A stretch of 64,000 nt of DNA. Source: SZAS-103 sp036496805. GTDB taxonomy: Bacteria > Pseudomonadota > Gammaproteobacteria > Xanthomonadales > Xanthomonadaceae. The notes under the pieces were generated by a model. That model saw only the letters and a program-made list of their open reading frames with translations. It did not search any database and was not told the origin of the DNA. The DNA is taken from NCBI GenBank assembly GCA_036496805.1, contig DASXKN010000026.1, positions 124,001-188,000 on the forward strand, read 5' to 3'. The position numbers and the translations under genes are program-made. Numbering within the stretch: position 1 is the stretch's first letter; each line of letters begins with the position of its first letter. Below are positions 41,787 through 51,436 of the stretch, in pieces.

Positions 41787-43292
41787 TCAATACGTACCGG
41801 CGGACTTGGGCTTTCGCACGGTGATGTCCTGCACAGCCGGCAACTCGCCAGCGTCCCATCCCCCACCCAGCGCCTTGATCAGCCCCACCGTCGACAGGAA
41901 CCGGTTGCCAGTCACTCCGATCGCCGAGCGCTCGTTGGCATAGGCGGCGTTCTGGGCGACGACGACGTTGAGGTAGCTCACGATGCCGGCGCGGTACTGG
42001 TTCTCGGCGATATGCAGTGCGGTCTCGGAAGCCTTCACGGCGTCGGCCTGGGCGGCGCTCTCCTGTTCGAGGATGCGGACGGCGGCGAGTTCGTCCTCGA
42101 CGTTCTGCAACGCAGCGAGTGCGACCTCGCGGTAGTTCGCCACCGCCGCGTCGTACCCGGCGCGCGCCTGCGCAGTCTGCGAGCGGCGCAGGCCGCCGTC
42201 GAACAGGGTCTGCGCGAGCTGCGCGCCGAGCGACCAGAAGCCGCTCTCGGCCTCCAGCCACTTCGACAGCGTCGAGCTCTGGAAGCCTCCGTCCGCGGAC
42301 AGGGTGAGGCTGGGGAAATACGCAGCCTTGGCGACGCCGATCTGGGCGTTCGCTGACTGCATCTCGCGCTCGGCCTGGGCGACGTCGGGACGGCGTTCGA
42401 GCAGCTCCGAGGGCACGCCGGCGGGGATCGCGGGCAGTTGCGAAGGCAGCGGCTTCACCGCGATCGCGACGTCGGCGGGCGCCTTGCCGACCAGCAGCGC
42501 GATCGCGTGTTCGAGCTGGGCGCGCTGGACGCCGAGGTCGATCGCCTGCGCCTGCGCGGACTTGAGCTGCGACTGCGCCTGCACGACGTCGGCGCGGGCG
42601 ACGATACCCACGTCGTACTGGTTCTGCGTGATCTTGAGCGAACGCTCGTAACCGGCGACGGTATCGTCGAGCAGCTTCTCCTGCGCATCGACCGTGCGCA
42701 GCTGGAAGTAGTCCTGCGCGAGTTCGGCGTGCAGGCTCAGCCTGGTCGATTCGACCAGCGCGGCGCTGGCCTGCGCGTTGGCGACGTTGGCCTCGACCTG
42801 GCGGCGCACGCGGCCCCACAGGTCGGGCTCCCAGCTCGCCGAGAGCGGCAGCGAGTAGTCGTTCGACGGATGCGAGGACTCGGGCGTGCCATGCACGTTC
42901 GGCAAGCCGTCTGCGTTGGAGAAGCGGCCCGAGCGCGTGACCGACGCATCCACGCCAACCGTCGGGAACCAGGCCGCTCGCGCCTCCCCCACGAGGGCGG
43001 CGGACTGGCGGTACTGCGCCTCCGACTGCACGAGCGACTGGTTGGCGGCATCGACCTGGCGCTCGAGGGCGTCGAGGTCGGGATCGTTGAACACGCTCCA
43101 CCACGCGCCGCGCGGGATCGCGTCGACGGGATGGGCGGTCTTCCAGTCTGCCGCCGTGGTCGAAGCCGCCTCCTTGTAGGCGGGTGGAACGGCGACGGCG
43201 GGCTTCACATAGTCGGGGCCGACGGCGCAGGCGCCCAGCAGCGCGCAGGCCGTCGCGATCGCGAGGATTCGGGGACGGATCGTGGTGTTCAT
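41787..43292 (-). CDS. Outer-membrane efflux lipoprotein, NodT/OprM family
   Basis: A 501-residue TolC-type outer-membrane factor. The N-terminus has a lipobox, ATACALLGAC (lipidated Cys22), and the body has two repeats of the OEP fold with long coiled helices, including YDVGIVARADVVQAQSQLKSA and the second-repeat ENQYRAGIVSYLNVVVAQNA. It gives MdtABC-type pumps an exit channel. Its ATG overlaps the MdtC stop (ATGA at 43289-43292), and it is the last gene of the efflux operon. E. coli mdtABC lacks its own channel and uses TolC, so the built-in channel is a difference. The frame continues far upstream in the shadow of mdtC; that extension is not real. Confidence 0.92.
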   Translation of the reverse strand: MNTTIRPRILAIATACALLGACAVGPDYVKPAVAVPPAYKEAASTTAADWKTAHPVDAIPRGAWWSVFNDPDLDALERQVDAANQSLVQSEAQYRQSAALVGEARAAWFPTVGVDASVTRSGRFSNADGLPNVHGTPESSHPSNDYSLPLSASWEPDLWGRVRRQVEANVANAQASAALVESTRLSLHAELAQDYFQLRTVDAQEKLLDDTVAGYERSLKITQNQYDVGIVARADVVQAQSQLKSAQAQAIDLGVQRAQLEHAIALLVGKAPADVAIAVKPLPSQLPAIPAGVPSELLERRPDVAQAEREMQSANAQIGVAKAAYFPSLTLSADGGFQSSTLSKWLEAESGFWSLGAQLAQTLFDGGLRRSQTAQARAGYDAAVANYREVALAALQNVEDELAAVRILEQESAAQADAVKASETALHIAENQYRAGIVSYLNVVVAQNAAYANERSAIGVTGNRFLSTVGLIKALGGGWDAGELPAVQDITVRKPKSAGTY

Positions 43293-46200
43293 GTCTGCAC
43301 CGGCGTCATGCCATGGTCCTGCGGTTCGGGCGGTTCGCCGCGGAACTGCTTCCAGCGGCGTCCGGCCCAGAGGCGGAAACGGTCGAGGTAGAGGTACACG
43401 ACCGGCGTCGTGTACAGGGTCAGCAACTGGCTCACCGCCAGTCCGCCGAGGATCGCCACGCCGAGCGGCCGGCGCATCTCGGCGCCCTCGCCGAAGCCCA
43501 CGGCCAGCGGCACCGCGCCGAGCATCGCCGCCAGCGTGGTCATCATGATCGGACGGAAGCGCAGCGAGCAGGCCTCGAAGATCGCCTCGCGCGGACCCAG
43601 GCCCTTGTTGCGTTCGGCGTCGAGCGCGAAGTCGATCATCATGATCGCGTTCTTCTTGACGATGCCGACCAGCAGCAGCACGCCGATCAGGGCGATGATG
43701 CTGAACTCCATGCGGAAGACCAGCAGCGCGAGCAGCGCGCCCACGCCGGCCGATGGCAGCGTCGACAGGATCGTGACCGGGTGCACGTAGCTCTCGTAGA
43801 GCACGCCCAGCACGATGTAGACCGCGAGCAGCGCGGCAAGGATCAGCCATGGCTGGCTGCTGTTGCTCTGCTGGAAGGTGGCGGCGGTGCCGGCGAAGCT
43901 GCCGTGGATCGTCGCCGGTACGCCGATGCCCGCCATCGCGCGGGCGATCGCGTCGGAGGCCTGGCCGATGCTCGCGCCGGCGGCGAGGTTGAAGGAAACG
44001 GTGGTGGCGACGAACTGGCCCTGGTGGTTCACCGAAACCGGCGTGGAGCCGGGACCGTAGCTGGAGAAGGCCGACAGCGGCACCATCTTCCCCGACCTGT
44101 TCTGCACGTAGATGTCGCGCAGCGTCTCCGGGCTCTGCAGGAATTGCGGCGCGACCTCCATGACCACGTGGTACTGGTTGAGCGGGTTGTAGATCGTCGA
44201 GACCTGGCGCTGGCCGAAGGCGTCGTTGAGGGTGCTGTCGACCTGCTGGGTGGTCAGGCCGAGCCGCGCCATCGTCGCGCGATCGAAGCTCAGCGCGGTT
44301 TCCAGCCCGCGTTCCTGCTGGTCGCTGTTGACGTCCGCCAGCTCCGGCACCTGCTTGAGCGCTTCGGTGATCTTCGGGCCCCAGGTGCGCAGGTCGGACA
44401 GGCTGTCGCTCTGCAGGGTGTACTGATAGGTGGCATTGCTTTCGCGGCCGCCGGTGCGGATGTCCTGCGCGGCACGCAGGAACAGCTGCGCACCGGGCTC
44501 CTTCGACAGCTTCGGGCGCAGGCGAGCGATCACCTGGTCGGTGCTCAGCTTGCGTTGCGCCAGCGGCTTGAGCGCGACGAACATGAAACTGCGGCCGCTG
44601 CCGATGAAGCCGACCACGGTGTCCACCGCGGGATCGGCCCTGATGATCCCCATCAGGTCGTTGGCCTTCTTCGACATCGACTGGAACGAAGAGCTCTGGT
44701 CGGCCTGCACGCCGCCGATCAGGCGGCCGGTGTCTTCCGGCGGGAACAGGCCCTTGGGCACGATCACGTAGAGCCAGACGTTGAGGCAGACCGTCGCCAG
44801 CAGCACGAACATCACCAGCCCCGGCGCGCCCAGCGCGCGTCGCAGGGTGCGTTCGTAAAGCCCGCGCATCGACTCGAAGGCGTTCTCGCTCCAGCGGAAG
44901 AAGCGGCCGCGCTCGTGCCCCTGCGAGTCGAGCGTGTGCCGGCGCAGCAGCTTGGCGCACATCATCGGCGTGGTCGTGAGCGAAACCAGCAGCGAGACGC
45001 CGATCGCCACCGACAGCGTCACCGAAAACACCCGCAGGTAGCGCCCGACGATCCCGCCCATCAGCAGGATCGGGATGAACACCGCGATCAGCGACAGGCT
45101 CATCGACAGCACGGTGAAGCCGACTTCGCGCGCGCCGGTCAGCACCGCCTGCATTCGCGGCATGCCGGCCTCGATGTGGCGGGTGATGTTCTCCAGCACC
45201 ACCACCGCGTCGTCGACCACGAAGCCGGTGGCGATGGTCAGCGCCATCAGCGACAGGTTGTCGAGGCTGTAGCCGCACAGGTACATGATCGCGAAGGTGC
45301 CGATCAGCGACACCGGCACCGCGACCGCGGGCACCAGGGTCGCGCGCCAGGATCGCAGGAACACGAAGACCACGCCGATCACGAGGACGATCGCGATCGC
45401 CAGCGTGGTCTCGACGTTGTGCAGCGAAGCGCGGATCGTGCTGGTGCGCTCGATCGCGGTATTGATCTGGATGTCGGCCGGGATCGAGGCGCGCAACTGC
45501 GGCAGCAGGGCCATCACCCGGTCGCAGGTCTCGATGATGTTGGCGTTGGGCTGCTTGAGCACCTGCAGGATGATCGCCGGCTCGCCGTTGGCCAGGCCCA
45601 TGTTGCGCACGTCCTCGACCGAATCGACCACGTCGGCGACATCCGCCAGCCGCACTGGCAAACCATTGCTCGTTGCCACGATCAGTCCACGGTACTGCGC
45701 GGCCTTGCGCGCCTGGTCGTCGGCCTGGATGATCCAGTGCTTGTCGTCGTATTCGAGGAAGCCCTTGGGGCGGTTGGCGTTCGCGTTCTGGAGCGCGGTG
45801 CGCACGGTGTCGAGCGCGATGCCGTACTTGTTGAGCGCGGTGAGGTTCATCTCCACCCGCACCGCCGGCAGCGAACCGCCGCCGACCGTCACCTGGCCCA
45901 CGCCCTCCACCTGCGAGATCTTCTGCGCGACGATGGTCGAGGCTGCGTCGTAGACCTGGCCGCGATCGAGCGTCTTCGAGGTCATCGTGAAGACGAGGAT
46001 GGGCTGGTCGGAGGGATTGGCCTTTCGATAGGTCGGGTTGCCGGGCATGCCGCTGGGCAGTTGCGCGCGCGAGGCGTTGACCGCCGCCTGCACGTCGCGC
46101 GCGGCGCCATCGACGTCGCGCGACAGGTCGAACTGCAGGATGATGCGCGTGCTGCCCTGGGTGCTGTTCGACGTCATCTCGGTGACGCCGGCGATGCGGC

Positions 46201-46429
46201 CGAGCTGGCGCTCCAGCGGCGTGGCGACCGAGGTCGCCATCGTTTCCGGACTCGCGCCGGGCAACGAGGCGGAGACCGAGATCGTCGGCAGGTCGATCTG
46301 CGGCAGCGGCGAAACCGGCAGCAGGAAGAAGGCGATCAGGCCGGCGAGCGCGACGCCGAAGGTCAGCAGCGTGGTCGCGACCGGCCTGCGGATGAAAGGC
46401 GCCGAGATGCTGGCGAAGCGCTCGCTCAC
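43289..46429 (-). CDS. mdtC: RND efflux pump subunit, MdtC-like
   Basis: A 1046-residue inner-membrane RND transporter of normal length with twelve membrane helices. The N-terminus FIRRPVATTLLTFGVALAG and LPGASPETMATSVATPLERQ match E. coli MdtC closely from memory; motif A-type GFVVDDAVVVLENITRH carries the Asp pair for proton transfer. It pairs with MdtB to form a heterotrimer with MdtA for export of bile salts, novobiocin and other drugs. Start and stop overlap its neighbours by four bases on both sides, so the operon is tightly coupled. Confidence 0.93.
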   Translation of the reverse strand: MSERFASISAPFIRRPVATTLLTFGVALAGLIAFFLLPVSPLPQIDLPTISVSASLPGASPETMATSVATPLERQLGRIAGVTEMTSNSTQGSTRIILQFDLSRDVDGAARDVQAAVNASRAQLPSGMPGNPTYRKANPSDQPILVFTMTSKTLDRGQVYDAASTIVAQKISQVEGVGQVTVGGGSLPAVRVEMNLTALNKYGIALDTVRTALQNANANRPKGFLEYDDKHWIIQADDQARKAAQYRGLIVATSNGLPVRLADVADVVDSVEDVRNMGLANGEPAIILQVLKQPNANIIETCDRVMALLPQLRASIPADIQINTAIERTSTIRASLHNVETTLAIAIVLVIGVVFVFLRSWRATLVPAVAVPVSLIGTFAIMYLCGYSLDNLSLMALTIATGFVVDDAVVVLENITRHIEAGMPRMQAVLTGAREVGFTVLSMSLSLIAVFIPILLMGGIVGRYLRVFSVTLSVAIGVSLLVSLTTTPMMCAKLLRRHTLDSQGHERGRFFRWSENAFESMRGLYERTLRRALGAPGLVMFVLLATVCLNVWLYVIVPKGLFPPEDTGRLIGGVQADQSSSFQSMSKKANDLMGIIRADPAVDTVVGFIGSGRSFMFVALKPLAQRKLSTDQVIARLRPKLSKEPGAQLFLRAAQDIRTGGRESNATYQYTLQSDSLSDLRTWGPKITEALKQVPELADVNSDQQERGLETALSFDRATMARLGLTTQQVDSTLNDAFGQRQVSTIYNPLNQYHVVMEVAPQFLQSPETLRDIYVQNRSGKMVPLSAFSSYGPGSTPVSVNHQGQFVATTVSFNLAAGASIGQASDAIARAMAGIGVPATIHGSFAGTAATFQQSNSSQPWLILAALLAVYIVLGVLYESYVHPVTILSTLPSAGVGALLALLVFRMEFSIIALIGVLLLVGIVKKNAIMMIDFALDAERNKGLGPREAIFEACSLRFRPIMMTTLAAMLGAVPLAVGFGEGAEMRRPLGVAILGGLAVSQLLTLYTTPVVYLYLDRFRLWAGRRWKQFRGEPPEPQDHGMTPVQT

Positions 46430-49400
46430 GGCGCGGGTTCCGCCCGTTCCGTACCATCGGCGCCGGCCTTCCTGTCGACGCGCCGCGCCAGCCGGTCGAA
46501 CGCGAGGTAGATCACCGGCGTGGTGAACAACGTCAACATCTGGCTGACGATCATGCCGCCGACGATGGTGATGCCGAGCGGATGGCGCAGTTCGGAACCC
46601 ACGCCGGTGCCGAGCATCAGCGGCAGCGCGCCGAACAGCGCCGCCAGCGTGGTCATCAGGATCGGCCGGAAGCGCAGCAGGCAGGCCTTGTGGATCGCAT
46701 CGCGCGGCGCCATGCCTTCGTTGCGCTCGGCGTCGAGGGCGAAGTCGACCATCATGATCGCGTTCTTCTTGACGATGCCGATCAGCAGGATGATGCCGAT
46801 GATCGCGACGATGCCGAGGTCGTCGCGCGCCACGATCAGCGCCAGCAGCGCGCCCACGCCGGCCGACGGCAGGGTCGAGAGGATCGTGATCGGATGGATG
46901 TAGCTCTCGTAGAGCACGCCGAGCACGATGTACATCGTCGCGATCGCGGCGAGGATCAGCAGGACAGTGTTCGTCAGCGACGCCTGGAACGCCAGCGCCG
47001 CGCCCTGGAAGGCGGTGTCGATGCTCGCCGGCATCCCCAGGTCCTTCTCCGCCTGCTTGATGGAATCGACCGCCTGCCCCAGCGAAGCTCCGGGCGCGAG
47101 GTTGAACGAGAGCGTGGTCGACGGGAACTGGCCGAGGTGGTCGATCAGCAGCGGCGTCGCCTTCTCGACCTGGGTCGTGACCGTGCTCAGCGGCACCTGC
47201 CCGTTCGCGACCGCGGCCTGGCTCGTGCCCGAGGTCACGCCGGGCGTGGCGCCCTGCGGCGTGCCGCCGCCCGGCTGCGAACCGCCGGGAGAATTCACCG
47301 AGCCCTGCGGCGTCTGCGCGACGCTGTTGGCATTGCTCAGTCCGGGCACGTACAGGTCACCGAGCGCCTTCGGTCCCTGCTGGAACTGCGGCTGCACCTC
47401 GAGCACCACGCGGTACTGGTTGGCCTCGGTGAAGATGGTCGAGATCAGGCGCTGGCCAAAGGCGTCGTAAAGCACGTTGTCGATCGCCGCGGGTGTGATG
47501 CCCAGCCGCCCGGCGGTGTCGCGGTCGATCGCAAGGTAGGCCTGCAGGCCCTGCGATTGCAGGTCGCTGGCGACGTCGGCAAGCTGCGGCTGCTGGCGGA
47601 GTTTCTCGACCAGCTTCGGCGTCCAGGTATTGAGGTCGTCGATGTTCGGCGACTCGAGCGTGAACTGGTACTGCGTGCGGCTGACGCGATCCTCGATCGT
47701 CAAATCCTGCACCGGTTGCAACCAGAGCGTGATGCCGGGCAGCTTCGCCGCCGCGTCCTGCAGGCGGCCCATGACCGCTTCCACGTCGTCGCGGCTGCCG
47801 TGCGGCTTGAGGTTGATCAGGAAGCGGCCGCTGTTGAGCGTGGTGTTGGTGCCGTCGACGCCGATGAAGGACGACAGGCTGTCGACGGCCGGATCCTTGA
47901 GGATCTCCGCGCCCAGCTCGTTCTGCCGCTGCGCCATCGCCGCGAACGACACCGACTGCGGGGCTTCGGAGATGCCCTGGATCACGCCGGTGTCCTGCAC
48001 CGGGAAGAAGCCCTTCGGGATCAGCACGTACAGGATCACGGTCAGCGCGAGGGTGGCGACCGCGACGACCAGGGTCGCGCCCTGGCGCGCGAGCACCCAG
48101 GTCAGCGCGCGGTCGTAGACGCCGATCACGCGATCGATCAGCTCGTGGCTGCGGCGCGCGAAGCCGCTTTCCTCCTCGGGCTCGACGTGCTTGAGGATCT
48201 TCGCGCACAGCATCGGCACGAGGGTCAGCGAGACCACTGCCGAGATCACGATGGTCACGGCGAGCGTGATCGCGAACTCGCGGAACAGCCTGCCGACGAC
48301 GTCGCCCATGAACAGCAGCGGGATCAGCACCGCGAGCAGCGAGATCGTCAGCGAGATGATGGTGAAACCGATCTGCTTCGAACCTTTCAGCGCGGCCTCG
48401 AGCGGCGACTCGCCCTCCTCGAGGTAGCGCGAGACGTTCTCGATCATCACGATGGCGTCGTCGACGACGAAGCCCGTGGAGATGGTCAGCGCCATCATCG
48501 TCAGGTTGTTGAGCGAGAAGCCGGCGAGGTACATCACCGCGAACGTGCCGACGAGGGACAACGGCACCGAGAAGCTCGGGATGATCGTCGCCGGGACGTT
48601 GCGCAGGAACACGAAGATCACCATCACGACCAGCACGACCGCGAGGAACAGCTCGAACTGGACGTCGTGCACCGAGGCACGCACGGTGACGGTACGGTCG
48701 GTGAGCACGGCGACGTCGACGCCACCGGGCAGTGACGAGGTCAGGGTCGGCAGCAACTGCTTCACGCGGTCGACCACGTCGATCACGTTCGCGCCCGGCT
48801 GGCGCTGGATGTTGAGGATCACCGCCGGCGTGGTGTCCTTCCACGCGGCAAGGCGGTCGTTCTCGGTGCCGTCGACGACATTGGCGACGTCGGACAACCG
48901 CACCGGGCCGCCGTTGCGGTAGGCGATGATGATGTCGCGGTATTCGGCGGCCGACTTGAGCTGGTCGTTGGCGTCGATCGTGTACGTACGCGTGGGCCCG
49001 TCGAAGCTGCCCTTGGCGGTGTTGACGTTGGCGCTGCCGATCGCGTTGCGGAGGTCTTCCAGGCTCATGCCGTAGGACGCGAGCGCGGTCGGGTTCGCCT
49101 GCACGCGCACGGCCGGGCGCTGGCCGCCGGACAAGGTCACCAGGCCGACGCCGCCGATCTGAGAGATCTTCTGCGCCAGCCTCGTGTCGGCAAGGTCCTC
49201 GACCTGCGGCAACGGCACCGTCTTCGAGGTGAGCGCGAGCGTCAGGATCGGTGCGTCGGCCGGATTGACCTTGCTGTAGATCGGCGGCTGCGGCAGGTCG
49301 GCGGGAAGGAAGGTGCCCGAGGCGTTGATCGCGGCCTGCACTTCCTGCTCGGCGACATCGAGTGAAAGATCGAGGCTGAACTGCAGCGTCACCACCGACG

Positions 49401-49662
49401 CGCCGGCCGAGCTGGTCGAGGACATCTGGTTCAGTCCGGGCATCTGCCCGAACTGGCGTTCCAGCGGCGCGGTGACCGATGAGGTCATCACCTCCGGGCT
49501 CGCACCGGGATACAGGGTGGTGATCTGGATCGTCGGGTAGTCGACTTCGGGCAGCGCCGACAGCGGCAGGAAGCGGTAGGCGAGGAAGCCGACGAGCAGG
49601 ATCGCTGCCATCAGCAGCGAGGTGGCGACCGGTCGCAGGATGAATTGACGGGAAGGATTCAT
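46426..49662 (-). CDS. mdtB: RND efflux pump subunit, MdtB-like
   Basis: A 1078-residue RND transporter. FILRPVATSLLMAAILLVGFL and LPEVDYPTIQITTLYPGASP match MdtB, and GFVVDDAIVMIENVSRYLEEGE holds the proton-relay Asp pair. It is about 40 residues longer than E. coli MdtB because of a Gly/Gln/Pro/Ser-rich insertion at about residues 773-822 in the periplasmic porter region. Its stop overlaps the mdtC start, and its ATG is three bases after the mdtA stop. Like MdtC, it works only as part of the tripartite pump. Confidence 0.93.
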   Translation of the reverse strand: MNPSRQFILRPVATSLLMAAILLVGFLAYRFLPLSALPEVDYPTIQITTLYPGASPEVMTSSVTAPLERQFGQMPGLNQMSSTSSAGASVVTLQFSLDLSLDVAEQEVQAAINASGTFLPADLPQPPIYSKVNPADAPILTLALTSKTVPLPQVEDLADTRLAQKISQIGGVGLVTLSGGQRPAVRVQANPTALASYGMSLEDLRNAIGSANVNTAKGSFDGPTRTYTIDANDQLKSAAEYRDIIIAYRNGGPVRLSDVANVVDGTENDRLAAWKDTTPAVILNIQRQPGANVIDVVDRVKQLLPTLTSSLPGGVDVAVLTDRTVTVRASVHDVQFELFLAVVLVVMVIFVFLRNVPATIIPSFSVPLSLVGTFAVMYLAGFSLNNLTMMALTISTGFVVDDAIVMIENVSRYLEEGESPLEAALKGSKQIGFTIISLTISLLAVLIPLLFMGDVVGRLFREFAITLAVTIVISAVVSLTLVPMLCAKILKHVEPEEESGFARRSHELIDRVIGVYDRALTWVLARQGATLVVAVATLALTVILYVLIPKGFFPVQDTGVIQGISEAPQSVSFAAMAQRQNELGAEILKDPAVDSLSSFIGVDGTNTTLNSGRFLINLKPHGSRDDVEAVMGRLQDAAAKLPGITLWLQPVQDLTIEDRVSRTQYQFTLESPNIDDLNTWTPKLVEKLRQQPQLADVASDLQSQGLQAYLAIDRDTAGRLGITPAAIDNVLYDAFGQRLISTIFTEANQYRVVLEVQPQFQQGPKALGDLYVPGLSNANSVAQTPQGSVNSPGGSQPGGGTPQGATPGVTSGTSQAAVANGQVPLSTVTTQVEKATPLLIDHLGQFPSTTLSFNLAPGASLGQAVDSIKQAEKDLGMPASIDTAFQGAALAFQASLTNTVLLILAAIATMYIVLGVLYESYIHPITILSTLPSAGVGALLALIVARDDLGIVAIIGIILLIGIVKKNAIMMVDFALDAERNEGMAPRDAIHKACLLRFRPILMTTLAALFGALPLMLGTGVGSELRHPLGITIVGGMIVSQMLTLFTTPVIYLAFDRLARRVDRKAGADGTERAEPAP

Positions 49663-49665
49663 TCC

Positions 49666-51117
49666 TCAGCCGCCGTCGCCACCGCTGCTCGCCGGCGAAG
49701 CGCCGCTGGCGCGATCGCGCGCCCCGGAGCCCCAGTGATGCGCGCCCGAACTCCCGTCGTGCGGCCCCGAACCCCAGTCGTGCTGTCCCGAGCTCCCGTC
49801 GTGCGCACCGGAACCCCAGCCTCCATGGCGATGGTGTCCGTGGTGGCCCGATCCGCTGGCATCATCGGACGCCGGACTCGGGAGTGTGTCGACCAGGCTC
49901 GATGCAACGCCGCCCGAAGACGTCTTCGGCAGCGTCACCGCGCTGCCTTCGCGCAGGCGGTCGCCGCCGTCGGTGACGACCATTTCGCCGGGCTTGATGC
50001 CGTCGGTCACCTGCACGCGCTCGCCCTCGGTGGTGCCGGTCTTGATGACCCGCACGGACACCGTGTGGTCGTCGTTGATCACGTACACGAACAGGCCGTT
50101 CGATCCACGCTGCAGCGCCGAGGTCGGAATGATCGTCACGCCATGCAGGGTGTCGAGCAGCAGCTTGATGTTGACGAACTGGTTCGGGAACAGCGCCTGG
50201 TCGTCGTTGCCGAACTCGGCCTTGGCCTTCACCGTGCCGGTACTGGTGTCGATCTGGTTGTCCAGGCTCGCCAGCTCGCCGCCGGCCAGCTTGCTCTTGC
50301 CGGAGCGGTCCCAGGCTTCGACCGTCAGCGTCTCGTCCGAATGCAGCTTCTTCTGCACGCCCGGCAGGTTGTCCTCGGGGATCGTGAACAACACGTCGAT
50401 GGGTGCGAGCCGGGTGATGACGACGATCGAACTGCCGCTGGCCACGTTGTTGCCGGGATCGACCTGGCGCAGGCCGACGCGCCCGCCCACCGGCGCGAGG
50501 ATGCGGGTGTAGGCCAGGTTGACCTTCGCCGAGTCGACCGTGCCCTGGTCGGCCTGGATCGTGCCTTCGTACTGGCGCACCAGCGACGCCTGCGCGTCGA
50601 GTTGCTGCTTGGCGATCGAATCTTCCTTGAACAGGGTCTGGTAGCGCGCGAGGTCGATCTTCGCGTTCGTCAACAGCGCCTGGTCGCGCGCGAGGCTGCC
50701 CTGCGCCTGGCCCAGCGCGGCCTGGTAGGTGCGCGGGTCGATCTGCGCGAGCACGTCGCCCTTGGCCACCATCTGCCCTTCCTTGTAGGCGACGTCGAGC
50801 AGTTGCCCGGACACCTGCGCGGTCACGGTCACGTCGCGCTGCGGCGTGACCGTGCCCAAGGCATTGAGGACGACGTGGATGTCGCCGGCGACGGCCGTGC
50901 CCGCACCGACCGGCGTCGGCAGGCCTCCCGCGCGGCCGCCGGGTCCGGCGGCTCCGCCGCGACCGCCGAAGCGGCCGCCGGTCTGGACCGGCGTGGAGTG
51001 CTGGGCGAGATACCAGCCGCCCCATGCAATCAGCGCGGCGACCGCCGCGATCAGCAGCATGATCGGCCAGCGACAACCGGGCCGGGTGTTCGATGCTCTA
51101 CTGGAATCCGTACTCAT
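49666..51117 (-). CDS. mdtA: RND membrane-fusion protein, MdtA-like, with His/Gly repeat tail
   Basis: A 483-residue periplasmic adaptor. One membrane anchor (about residues 18-36) is followed by a Gly-rich linker, a lipoyl half (VSGQLLDVAYKEGQMVAKGDVL), a helical hairpin (about 120-190), the second lipoyl half (RILAPVGGRVGLRQVDPGNNV) and beta-barrel/membrane-proximal parts to about residue 400. The last 60 residues are a His/Gly/Ser tail (GHHGHHRHGG, then three 14-residue units starting WGSG) not usual for MdtA. The frame extends to 51579, but the ATG at 51117 fits the family. It heads the efflux operon; a gap of 319 bases separates it from a divergent kinase gene. Confidence 0.92.
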   Translation of the reverse strand: MSTDSSRASNTRPGCRWPIMLLIAAVAALIAWGGWYLAQHSTPVQTGGRFGGRGGAAGPGGRAGGLPTPVGAGTAVAGDIHVVLNALGTVTPQRDVTVTAQVSGQLLDVAYKEGQMVAKGDVLAQIDPRTYQAALGQAQGSLARDQALLTNAKIDLARYQTLFKEDSIAKQQLDAQASLVRQYEGTIQADQGTVDSAKVNLAYTRILAPVGGRVGLRQVDPGNNVASGSSIVVITRLAPIDVLFTIPEDNLPGVQKKLHSDETLTVEAWDRSGKSKLAGGELASLDNQIDTSTGTVKAKAEFGNDDQALFPNQFVNIKLLLDTLHGVTIIPTSALQRGSNGLFVYVINDDHTVSVRVIKTGTTEGERVQVTDGIKPGEMVVTDGGDRLREGSAVTLPKTSSGGVASSLVDTLPSPASDDASGSGHHGHHRHGGWGSGAHDGSSGQHDWGSGPHDGSSGAHHWGSGARDRASGASPASSGGDGG

Positions 51118-51436
51118 CGGCGCCTGTCGTTCGGAAGGTGACCAGCGGCTCATCCATGGGCGGCGGCGAACATCCGTGCAGGCTTCGCGCGCGCCGGCGA
51201 GGCCGGCGCATGGATCAACGTCCGGCGGCACGGGAAGTTGACCATATCGCATCGTGGATGAACACCTGCCGCGCATGAGATAGTCGCTGCGGCAAAAGAC
51301 GCGCGATCGTTCTCCTTGGACTGTTCGATCCGGGGGACGGCCGAACGTGCCGGCCTGCCATCCTTCCCCTGCGATAACGGATCGGTGAAACTGCCACCGA
51401 ATCGCAGGCTTGTTCGCCCGCACCCGAAGAGCGCGC
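51118..51436. promoter_or_regulatory. Divergent region between efflux operon and kinase gene
   Basis: This 319-base gap should hold the promoters of the mdtABC operon and of the double-GAF kinase. The clearest structure is a perfect eight-base hairpin, GCGCCGGC-GAG-GCCGGCGC, at 51191-51209, about 75 bases upstream of mdtA. I found no obvious -35/-10 pair and no regulator gene beside it. No coding frame here looks real. Confidence 0.4.
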
